Source: Candidatus Kerfeldbacteria bacterium (GTDB lineage Bacteria > Patescibacteriota > Patescibacteriia > PEXW01). Taken from it: a stretch of 5,030 nt of DNA. This document shows positions 1-5,030 of this stretch, piece by piece. The notes beneath the pieces are model-generated. The model was not told the DNA's origin, did no database searches, and saw nothing but the letters and a program-made list of their open reading frames with translations. Position numbers and translations under genes: made by a program. Position 1 is the stretch's first letter. Each line of letters starts with the position of its first letter. The stretch is taken from positions 1 to 5,030 of the forward strand of contig CAIPSZ010000179.1 of NCBI GenBank assembly GCA_903867845.1. Direction: 5' to 3'.

Positions 1-464
1 AACAACCCACAGACAATGATTATCATCGCAATTACACCAGCTGTAAAACGCAAGAAGAAACTGAATACTGATTTAAACCGAACACCAAGCACGAGCGTGA
101 TGATACCGGCAAAAATCATGTACATCAGCATCCCTGTCGTATCCGGTTTTGGGATGATCATCAGGTACAGCGTCGCAAAGCACTCAAGGAGAAGGATGGT
201 ACCTACGGTGTGCGAGTAGGACTGCCCTTTTTTCATATCCGCATTCGTAAGACCGAATAGCTCGAGGAGAAACTCAGTGAGTTTCGTAAAGGGCCGTACG
301 CCATAGACGAACATTATCGTGATGGCACACATGACAAGACCGGTGAGTCCGATGAGTGTAGAACTCCCGGTAAGCATGCCAATGGTGATCATACTAATGG
401 GTGCGCAAATGACGAACACCAAGAATTTGAATAACCCCTTGATGAATTTGAGCAAGCCTTTCAT
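1..464 (-). CDS. Multi-pass membrane protein of unknown function, N-terminal part (runs off left edge)
   Basis: The frame is open from the ATG at 464 to the window edge, giving 154 residues with no stop, so the C-terminus is missing. The protein starts with a basic, Phe/Leu-rich stretch (MKGLLKFIKGLFKFL). About five hydrophobic segments follow, at residues 11-33, 36-56, 87-106, 110-129 and 134-154. A polar loop lies at about 57-86 and contains RPFTKLTEFLLELFGL and an MKKGQSYSH patch. The start is supported by an AAAGGAGA Shine-Dalgarno site 5-6 bases upstream. I recognise no family: there is no transporter signature, catalytic motif or Cys/His cluster. It lies downstream of the GHMP-like gene on the same strand, but a hairpin terminator separates them, so it is probably transcribed separately. 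Its GC content, about 46% by hand count, is lower than that of its neighbours, partly because of Phe/Ile/Met-rich membrane codons. That it is a membrane protein is clear; its function is unknown. Confidence 0.8.
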   Translation of the reverse strand, partial: MKGLLKFIKGLFKFLVFVICAPISMITIGMLTGSSTLIGLTGLVMCAITIMFVYGVRPFTKLTEFLLELFGLTNADMKKGQSYSHTVGTILLLECFATLYLMIIPKPDTTGMLMYMIFAGIITLVLGVRFKSVFSFFLRFTAGVIAMIIIVCGL

Positions 465-469
465 GGTGC

Positions 470-477
470 TCTCCTTT
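470..477 (-). promoter_or_regulatory. Shine-Dalgarno site of the membrane protein gene
   Basis: On the minus strand AAAGGAGA lies just upstream of the ATG at 464, with GCACC between. This is the best Shine-Dalgarno match in the window and fixes the start of the leftmost gene. It also shows that this organism does use such sites, which makes their absence before the GHMP-like and DUF2207 genes more notable. Confidence 0.75.
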
Positions 478-588
478 CTCTACGTTCTATGAAGTTTTCA
501 AAAAGCGTTGTCTTCGATGTTTCTTTGATAGCCGCAGCGTAGCGTGCCGAGGATACGGAACAATAGGGAAAGGAAAGAAAATGGACTG

Positions 589-615
589 AAAACCCCCGGT
601 AGGTGGCCGGGGGTT
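589..615 (-). terminator. Rho-independent terminator of the GHMP-like gene
   Basis: A perfect 9-bp stem (AACCCCCGG at 591-599 pairing with CCGGGGGTT at 607-615) closes a 7-base loop. On the minus strand it starts 18 bases after the TAG stop of the GHMP-like gene. Its 3' arm runs into TTTT followed by CAG, so the U-tract is short but present. Position, GC-rich stem and orientation all fit termination of the leftward transcript and separate it from the membrane protein gene. Confidence 0.75.
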
Positions 616-633
616 AGGGAATTGCTCTGGGTG

Positions 634-2499
634 CTACTGCGTGAGCAAGCCGATGGTGATAGTGTTCGGCAGGATGCGGATGGCGAAGTCTTTCATGAGC
701 CCGCCGTGGAGCTGCCAGGGCAGCTTCTTCCCAGTTTTCTCGCGGTATGCTGTGGAAAGTGGAGTGACAATCTTGCTCTGCATTTCGTTGCGCTCGATGT
801 ACGCCGACGGGGGGAGCGCACGGGCCTGCACGTCCTGGCCGTAGTGCTCCAGCAGCATTTTCCAGATGTGAATGGTTGCCCGGGCGGACTTCAGCTTTGT
901 GGAGTTGAGCAGCGTACCCTGGACGTAGATTTTATGCTCGATGTCATCGAAGAAGATATCGTAGCTGGCAATTGCTGCAGCAAGCGCAGTGGAGGTGAAC
1001 ATCTGGGTGACTGGCTTGGTATCACCACGCCACTCCATGACCTTGGTCGTGCCTTTGGACACGTACGAGGAGAACGTACTGGAGGAGAGTTGCTGCTCCA
1101 GGCGCACGCCTCCGTACTCATCGCCATCTAGCCAGGACATGTAGTCAATGCGCACCAGCGGGGAGATGTGCGAGCGCAAGAGCATGAGCAAGCTCTCGGT
1201 GTTGTCCTGCAGGTAGCCCTGCGGTGCAATGAAGAGCATGTCCCCACCACCGTCACCGCGGTCGGGGAGCAGGCGAATGCTGTGCAGGCCATTCGCGGTT
1301 TTGTCGTTGAGGGCGTGCTTGAGCTTGGAGAGCGAGTCGCGCTCGCTGGATGACGGGAGGCCGTGGGTGAAGAACTCGAAAATTTTATCCTGCAGCATGA
1401 CGGTGTTCACGAGTTCGTCCAGGGATTCATTCGTCCCGTTCTCGATGAGGGTCTTCAAGTCGAAGAGCGCTTTCACCGAGAGCATGATGAGGAAGTCCAC
1501 GCTATCTTCCCAGTACCCGCGCTTGCCAGCGCTCTGCGTCATGTCCGTGAACGCCGGCCGGACATTGGGCAGGCTTTCCGGGAATTGCTTGAGCAATCCG
1601 TCAGAAAGTTTCTCCAAATCATCCAGCCCTTCCTGCACCACACGCATGGGCTTGAGGTACGAGCCCGCGTTCTTCTGCTGGCCGAGGTAGAGCAAGCCGT
1701 AGTCAACGGGCCAGGATGGATCGCCGAGCCAGTTGTACAAGTCCTTCAAGCGAAAACCGGCGTACTGAATGGTGTCGAACACTTCGTAGTGCGAGTCCAC
1801 GGTGACGGGCACGCGGCTGTACGGGTGGTGGGCAAAGGTACCCTGGCGGCGTTCGGGGAAGAAGGCGATGGGTGATGTCGACTCGAAAAATGAAGCGAAC
1901 GGCGCGCTACCGCTGCCAGCGGAATTATCCGAGCACGCTTCCAGCTTCCAGGCGAAGCGCAAGAGCTTGTCGAAGAGGGGATCCTTGAGCACCTCGGGTG
2001 TTTTAGCCGTGACGATGCGGGCAAGGTTTGCCGCATCCAGTACACCAGCTTCCATGAAGAGCAGCGTGGCAATGGCGATGCTCATGGCGCCGAAGAAGTT
2101 CAGTCCCGTGCCAATGGGGATTTCCGAGAGGACGTGAATCTTGCCGTGTATCGGACTGGGGAGATCCTTCTGCAAGTCGTGCAGGAGCTTCACCAGGTGC
2201 GCTTCCAGCACTTTATCGTGGTACGAGAATTCGAACTGCTGCTGGTGCGGCACGAAGTTCAAGTACTCGCCAAATTTGAGGGTCTTCAACCCATCCCGCT
2301 CCAACCCCACGTAAATGCGGATGGGGAGCTTGTCCATGATGCCGGCACCGCCGTAGAGGACGCTCAATCCTGACGAAACGTAGAAGGTTCCAGGCGCCGA
2401 AATGACCGTGGCGCACTTGCTGAAAAACGTGCGGTACACTTCGGGGAAAGCCTGCTGCAGGCTTTCGGTATTCATGCGTATGCGTTTTTGGAGGTCCAT
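634..2499 (-). CDS. GHMP-kinase-fold protein with degenerate active site and C-terminal winged-helix-like extension
   Basis: This 621-residue protein shows GHMP sugar/isoprenoid kinase architecture. Motif 1 is at residues 35-51 (APGTFYVSSGLSVLYGG, compare APGK..L.GEH.V..G). The ATP-loop motif 2 is at 128-146 (PIGTGLNFFGAMSIAIATL). A sugar-kinase-like middle part is at 192-214, with YLGQQKNAG at 271-279. A Gly-rich motif 3 is at 415-425 (GDGGGDMLFIA). The layout recalls heptose 7-phosphate (HddA-like) or mevalonate kinases, which are about 300-350 residues. Key positions have changed: GEH in motif 1 reads SGL, the GSS of the phosphate loop reads NFF, and no Asp is visible in the GSGSAPFASFF stretch where the catalytic Asp is expected. 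Residues about 430-621 are extra, and 523-610 look like a winged helix. There is no signal peptide or membrane segment, so it is probably cytoplasmic. No clear Shine-Dalgarno site precedes this ATG; the Met at residue 9 (ATG at 2475) is an alternative start, also without one. The fold is fairly sure; kinase activity and substrate are not. Confidence 0.85.
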   Translation of the reverse strand: MDLQKRIRMNTESLQQAFPEVYRTFFSKCATVISAPGTFYVSSGLSVLYGGAGIMDKLPIRIYVGLERDGLKTLKFGEYLNFVPHQQQFEFSYHDKVLEAHLVKLLHDLQKDLPSPIHGKIHVLSEIPIGTGLNFFGAMSIAIATLLFMEAGVLDAANLARIVTAKTPEVLKDPLFDKLLRFAWKLEACSDNSAGSGSAPFASFFESTSPIAFFPERRQGTFAHHPYSRVPVTVDSHYEVFDTIQYAGFRLKDLYNWLGDPSWPVDYGLLYLGQQKNAGSYLKPMRVVQEGLDDLEKLSDGLLKQFPESLPNVRPAFTDMTQSAGKRGYWEDSVDFLIMLSVKALFDLKTLIENGTNESLDELVNTVMLQDKIFEFFTHGLPSSSERDSLSKLKHALNDKTANGLHSIRLLPDRGDGGGDMLFIAPQGYLQDNTESLLMLLRSHISPLVRIDYMSWLDGDEYGGVRLEQQLSSSTFSSYVSKGTTKVMEWRGDTKPVTQMFTSTALAAAIASYDIFFDDIEHKIYVQGTLLNSTKLKSARATIHIWKMLLEHYGQDVQARALPPSAYIERNEMQSKIVTPLSTAYREKTGKKLPWQLHGGLMKDFAIRILPNTITIGLLTQ

Positions 2500-2521
2500 A
2501 GGAAAAGCAGAAAACGCGTCC

Positions 2522-2543
2522 TACTGCACGAAACGATGCAGTA
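2522..2543. repeat. 7-bp inverted repeat across the GHMP-like gene promoter (possible operator)
   Basis: TACTGCA (2522-2528) and TGCAGTA (2537-2543) form a perfect inverted repeat around the 8-base spacer CGAAACGA. One arm overlaps the -10 box of the leftward promoter and the other lies just past the predicted start point, near 2533. Because transcription would begin inside the spacer, the RNA could not fold this hairpin. A dimeric DNA-binding protein is the simpler explanation. That it is an operator is inference from position and symmetry. Confidence 0.5.
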
Positions 2544-2567
2544 TACGCTTCTTCGGGTTTGCGTCAA
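2540..2567 (-). promoter_or_regulatory. Sigma70-type promoter of the GHMP-like gene
   Basis: On the minus strand, TTGACG (2567-2562) and TATACT (2545-2540) are separated by 16 bases. Each box differs from consensus at one position. The predicted start point is near 2533, giving an untranslated leader of about 34 bases before the ATG at 2499. This leader lacks a well-placed Shine-Dalgarno site; a TAGGA about 19 bases upstream is too distant. Confidence 0.7.
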
Positions 2568-2708
2568 TCCACGATCATAGGGTGTAGGGTGAGGGTACGT
2601 TCCCGGGTGGCGAAAAATAAGGAAAGTCCGTATTCATCGCATTTTCGGGGGTTTGCTCACCTACAGCACCACCAGCATAGCGGGCAGGGTATCTTTGCGC
2701 AAGATTGT

Positions 2709-2726
2709 GGAGTTTATGAGAACTCC
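2709..2726. repeat. 6-bp inverted repeat upstream of the methyltransferase gene
   Basis: GGAGTT (2709-2714) and AACTCC (2721-2726) form a perfect inverted repeat around TATGAG, which is also the best, though weak, -10 candidate for the rightward gene. It could be an operator or a small leader hairpin. A terminator is unlikely because no T-run follows directly. The repeat is short enough to arise by chance. Confidence 0.3.
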
Positions 2727-2799
2727 ATGCTTTCCTTATTCTTCTTTTCCACGTGGCCGTACGCTGGCGGTGAAGAAACTATGACGCACAACTCTTTCC

Positions 2800-2805
2800 G
2801 GAAGG
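2800..2805 (+). promoter_or_regulatory. Shine-Dalgarno-like site favouring the methyltransferase start at 2811
   Basis: GGAAGG ends 5 bases before the ATG at 2811. The competing ATG at 2781 has only GGCGGTG, 8-10 bases upstream. The difference is modest, so both starts remain open. Confidence 0.45.
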
Positions 2806-2810
2806 TCCCT

Positions 2811-3431
2811 ATGCCAAAGCAGAAAATCGTTCGTTCCAAATCGCTATTGCCAATTCCCGAGCACAATCCGTTCCTGTATGCGCTGCTCAACAGTCCGGCC
2901 TACGGCGCCCACCTCCCAAACGCTGGTCGGTTCCTGGATCTGGGGTGTGGGTACGGGTCGGACGCGGTGTACATGGCGCAGCACGGGTACGTAGTGGACG
3001 CAGTGGAGTTTGATGACGCGCTCGTCCAGCGCCTACTCAAGGTGCTGGCTGAACGTCATGTGTCGAATTGTACCGTGTACCCGATGTCCATTCTGGACTT
3101 CCGCTGGGTACGCGGAGATCGGTACCATGCGGTCCAACTGTGGGACATCCTCTCAGAGCTCCCGGCAAAGGACATTGAGTCCATTACCTCACTCGCGTGG
3201 CATGCAGTACGCCCGGGCGGTTTTATCCTGGTGCACGTGCTCTCTGCGGAACGTGACGAGCAGCGAAAGGTGGGTAAGAATACATTCTACGTTCGTGACC
3301 TAGAGCACTACTTTCCCAAGAGCATCAACCGATCCATTCTCACCCTCACAGGTGAGGAGCGCCACCTCCTTGGAAAAAAGGTGCCCATGCATGAGTACAT
3401 TACGTTCATTGCGCAGAAACCATTACGGTAG
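2811..3431 (+). CDS. Class I SAM-dependent methyltransferase (TehB/Methyltransf_25-like)
   Basis: The 206-residue product has the Rossmann-type methyltransferase pattern. Motif I is FLDLGCGYGSDAVYMA at residues 41-56, which binds S-adenosylmethionine. Next come an acidic strand end VDAVEFDD at 62-69 (contact to the SAM ribose), MSILDF at 92-97, VQLWDILSELP at 108-118 and the post-motif AVRPGGFILVHV at 132-143. The tail (FYVRDLEHYF near 159-168, then YITFIAQ near the C-terminus) completes a small single-domain enzyme. The layout resembles TehB and related small-molecule methyltransferases, but nothing visible fixes the substrate. It lacks signal and membrane segments, so it should be cytoplasmic. 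I chose 2811 because of GGAAGG at 5-base spacing; 2781 adds ten residues and 2559 adds 84. It is divergent from the GHMP-like gene and followed by a strong terminator, so it is probably monocistronic. Confidence 0.88.
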   Translation: MPKQKIVRSKSLLPIPEHNPFLYALLNSPAYGAHLPNAGRFLDLGCGYGSDAVYMAQHGYVVDAVEFDDALVQRLLKVLAERHVSNCTVYPMSILDFRWVRGDRYHAVQLWDILSELPAKDIESITSLAWHAVRPGGFILVHVLSAERDEQRKVGKNTFYVRDLEHYFPKSINRSILTLTGEERHLLGKKVPMHEYITFIAQKPLR

Positions 3432-3472
3432 CGGGCCGTTGCGTGGCACCTGACGCTTCGTTCTGCACCATT

Positions 3473-3504
3473 GCCCGTACACACAGTGTGCGGGCTTTTC
3501 TTTT
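3473..3504 (+). terminator. Rho-independent terminator of the methyltransferase gene
   Basis: A 10-bp stem (GCCCGTACAC at 3473-3482 with GTGTGCGGGC at 3486-3495) contains one G-U pair and a 3-base loop. It is followed directly by TTTTCTTTT. It begins 41 bases after the methyltransferase stop and is the clearest terminator in the window. It separates the methyltransferase from the DUF2207 gene 30 bases further on. Confidence 0.88.
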
Positions 3505-3520
3505 CCAAGAGAAACCGCGG

Positions 3521-3526
3521 TATACT
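3521..3526 (+). promoter_or_regulatory. -10 box (TATACT) of the DUF2207 gene
   Basis: TATACT matches the sigma70 -10 consensus at five of six positions and is identical to the -10 box of the GHMP-like gene. The -35 region falls in the terminator T-run (TTCTTT at 3498-3503 with 17-base spacing), which is a poor match. Start-point spacing predicts transcription beginning at or within a base or two of the ATG at 3533. Confidence 0.5.
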
Positions 3527-3532
3527 CCACCC

Positions 3533-5030
3533 ATGCGTCGTCTCCTCACCATTGCTGCGTTCCTCCTGCTCATCCCGCTTGGCGTGCATGCGCAGACGTC
3601 ATCCGGAACCGAGCAAATCACATCATTTGTCTCCGCCATGACCATCCACGCAGATGGTTCGGTCTTGGTCAAAGAAACGATCCAGTACGACCTTGGGAAT
3701 TACCCGAAGCATGGTATTTTCCGCACCTTGCCGTACCAGTACACGCGGGATGGCGCCTCGTACAATTTGCGCTACCACGTGGAGAGTGTCACGGATGAAA
3801 AGGGGAATGCCATTCCCGAAACCACGCAGACCATTGGCGGGTACGTGAAAGTGCAAATCGGCGACGCGAATGTGACGACGACTGGCGTCCACACGTACGT
3901 CATTACCTACACGGTGCAGCGCGCTATCCTCGCCATCAACAATCGGGAAGAGCTGTACTGGAACGTGACGGGCAACGAGTGGCCGGTACCCATCCAGCAG
4001 GCGAGCACGACTATTACCTTGCCCACGGGCGTGAACCCGTTGGAACTCAAATGCTACACCGGCGTCGTCGGCTCAACGTCGAGCGCCTGCGCCATTAGCA
4101 TGCCGTCGACCAGCACCACCATCCAAGCGCTTGGCAATCTAGCAACAGGCGAAGGGCTCTCCGTTGCCATTGCGGTACCAACCGGAACTATCGCCCTCCC
4201 ATCCCGCGCCACACTCGCTCGCTACTTCTTCCAGGATAACTGGTACCTGGCGGTGCCGATTGTCCTATGGGCGTTCTTCCACTGGCGGTGGTACAAGCGC
4301 GGGCGTGACCCCAAAGGCCGGGGCACCATCGTGCCGCAGTACGAAGCGCCAGACGGCATGCTGCCGTACACCATGGGCGCGTTGGAGCACACCATGGTGG
4401 GCGGGACAGAATTGAGCGCCACGCTCATTCACCTAGCCACGTGCGGGTACCTGACCATTGCCGATCCAGGGAAAGGCGACTACGTGTTTACCTTGAAAAA
4501 GGTTACAGACGCGTCACTGGCAAAACCCGAGCAGTTACTACTGGATGGAATGTTCGGCGCCGGTGCTGCGGTTGGGAAAGCCGTGAAGCTGGCGGATTTG
4601 AAAAACGTGTTCTACACACACCTGGCTGGTATTAAGTCGGCAATGACGGATGAGCTCACCAGCCGGGGGTACTACGCGAAGAACCCCATGGTGGTGCGCG
4701 GGATTGCGATTGCCCTCAACGTGGTCTGCGTTGGCATTTTCGCCGTCATCATCTTTGCCATGCAAGCGGTGATTACCGTGGCGAGTGTGGGGAGCATTGT
4801 GGTGGCAGGCATCCTGGCCCTGGTGTACGCCTGGCTCATGCCCGCAAAGACCCCGCGCGGTGCCGAAGTGCACGAAGAGGTGCAAGGGTTTAAGTGGTTC
4901 CTCTCGGTAACGGAAACCGAGCGCTTGAAGTTCCACAACGCGCCGGCGAAGAAGCCCGAGCAGTTCGAGCAGTTCCTGGCCTACGCCATGGTGCTGGGCG
5001 TGGAAAAGGAGTGGGCGAGCTGGTCCAGGA
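3533..5030 (+). CDS. DUF2207 (YciQ-like) membrane protein with secreted N-terminal domain, 3' end missing
   Basis: The frame is open for 499 residues and leaves the window without a stop. Residues 1-20 are a signal peptide (MRRLLTIAAFLLLIPLGVHA, likely cut before Gln21; no lipobox Cys). Residues 21-235 form the outer beta-rich DUF2207 domain, with family hallmarks DGSVLVKE (41-48), HGIFRTLPY (60-68) and LYWNVTGNEWPVPI (141-154). One membrane helix (about 237-252) ends in a basic stop-transfer stretch, KRGRDPKGRG. A cytoplasmic part follows, with YEAPDGMLPYTMGAL (270-284) and LIHLATCGYLTI (298-309). A helical hairpin (about 388-433) leads to the C-terminal GFKWFL...E.ERL...FEQFLAYAMVLGVEKEW region (452-494). 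Family members are usually about 550-650 residues, often with a Gly/Ser-rich tail, so perhaps 50-150 residues are missing. The biochemical role of DUF2207 is not established. No Shine-Dalgarno site precedes the ATG; the signal peptide supports this start. Confidence 0.9.
   Translation, partial: MRRLLTIAAFLLLIPLGVHAQTSSGTEQITSFVSAMTIHADGSVLVKETIQYDLGNYPKHGIFRTLPYQYTRDGASYNLRYHVESVTDEKGNAIPETTQTIGGYVKVQIGDANVTTTGVHTYVITYTVQRAILAINNREELYWNVTGNEWPVPIQQASTTITLPTGVNPLELKCYTGVVGSTSSACAISMPSTSTTIQALGNLATGEGLSVAIAVPTGTIALPSRATLARYFFQDNWYLAVPIVLWAFFHWRWYKRGRDPKGRGTIVPQYEAPDGMLPYTMGALEHTMVGGTELSATLIHLATCGYLTIADPGKGDYVFTLKKVTDASLAKPEQLLLDGMFGAGAAVGKAVKLADLKNVFYTHLAGIKSAMTDELTSRGYYAKNPMVVRGIAIALNVVCVGIFAVIIFAMQAVITVASVGSIVVAGILALVYAWLMPAKTPRGAEVHEEVQGFKWFLSVTETERLKFHNAPAKKPEQFEQFLAYAMVLGVEKEWASWSR

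Larger units (their letters stand above)
465..633. other. Intergenic spacer between two minus-strand genes
   Basis: The 169-base gap between the stop of the GHMP-like gene and the start of the membrane protein gene holds the terminator at 589-615 and the Shine-Dalgarno site at 470-477. A promoter for the membrane gene should lie between them on the minus strand. The best I see is a weak pair, AAGACA and CATAGA with 17 bases between, around 490-515. It is too poor to call as a feature. No small gene is apparent. Confidence 0.4.
2500..2810. other. Divergent intergenic region
   Basis: These roughly 310 bases separate the divergent GHMP-like and methyltransferase genes. The left end carries the leftward promoter and the inverted repeat over it. 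The middle (about 2570-2700) holds three short AGGGT repeats at 2579-2596 and otherwise nothing I recognise. The methyltransferase frame stays open back to an ATG at 2559, but that extension overlaps the opposing promoter and encodes a composition unlike the rest of the protein, so I treat it as non-coding. I see no convincing rightward -35/-10 pair; TATGAG at 2715-2720 is a weak -10 candidate. Confidence 0.5.

Noticed and set aside
544..1131. Plus-strand open frame of 195 codons opposite the GHMP-like gene
   Set aside because: It lies antisense to a well-supported coding frame, starts with GTG without a binding site, and its product shows no family motif. It is best explained as a shadow of GC-biased codons on the other strand.
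1363..1875. Plus-strand open frame of 170 codons inside the GHMP-like gene
   Set aside because: It is antisense to the conserved middle of the GHMP-fold protein, with a Val/Glu/Arg/His-rich product typical of a reverse-frame shadow and no recognisable domain.
634..2499. Assigning the GHMP-fold protein as a functional mevalonate, galacto- or heptose kinase with a gene symbol
   Set aside because: The fold motifs are present but the phosphate loop and catalytic positions are changed, and neighbouring genes give no pathway context, so a named enzyme would be overstated.
3432..3672. Minus-strand open frames across the methyltransferase-DUF2207 gap
   Set aside because: They cover the strong terminator, the TATACT box and the signal peptide codons of the DUF2207 gene, and their products (Arg/Met/Cys-rich) match nothing.
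4538..4936. Minus-strand open frame of 132 codons opposite the DUF2207 gene
   Set aside because: The opposite frame encodes clearly conserved DUF2207 sequence. This one gives a His/Asn-rich product without motifs.
1..5030. A defence island, CRISPR array, toxin-antitoxin pair or mobile element
   Set aside because: I found no regularly spaced repeats, transposase, integrase, nuclease or small overlapping gene pair on either strand. The four genes look like ordinary chromosomal units.

Overview
This window looks like chromosomal DNA from an uncultured or poorly known bacterium. Genes are compact and read with the standard code (TAG stops end two of the genes), with intrinsic terminators and sigma70-type promoter elements. 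Most of the window is fairly GC-rich; the leftmost gene is clearly lower, about 46% by hand count. A Patescibacteria-like source is possible, given the DUF2207 protein, the divergent GHMP-fold protein and the weak or absent Shine-Dalgarno sites. That is only an impression: no marker gene here fixes the taxon. I see no rRNA, tRNA, CRISPR array, insertion sequence or phage gene.

Layout. (1) Positions 1-464, minus strand: the N-terminal 154 residues of a multi-pass membrane protein of unknown function, cut by the left edge. (2) Positions 634-2499, minus strand: a 621-residue protein with a GHMP-kinase fold whose ATP-loop and catalytic motifs look degenerate. It carries about 190 extra C-terminal residues that end in what looks like a winged-helix domain. 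A good promoter (TTGACG, 16 bp, TATACT) precedes it and a hairpin terminator follows it. (3) Positions 2811-3431, plus strand, divergent from gene 2: a class I SAM-dependent methyltransferase, closed by a strong terminator. (4) Positions 3533-5030, plus strand: a secreted-then-membrane-anchored DUF2207 (YciQ-like) protein, cut by the right edge. A TATACT box sits so close to its ATG that the mRNA may be leaderless.

Each of the three genes with a visible upstream or downstream boundary seems to be its own transcription unit, so the sequence gives no direct evidence of a shared pathway. The most unusual item is the GHMP-fold protein. It may be a pseudokinase or ligand sensor fused to a DNA-binding domain, and a 7-bp inverted repeat lies across its own -10 box. 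Autoregulation is an attractive but untested idea.
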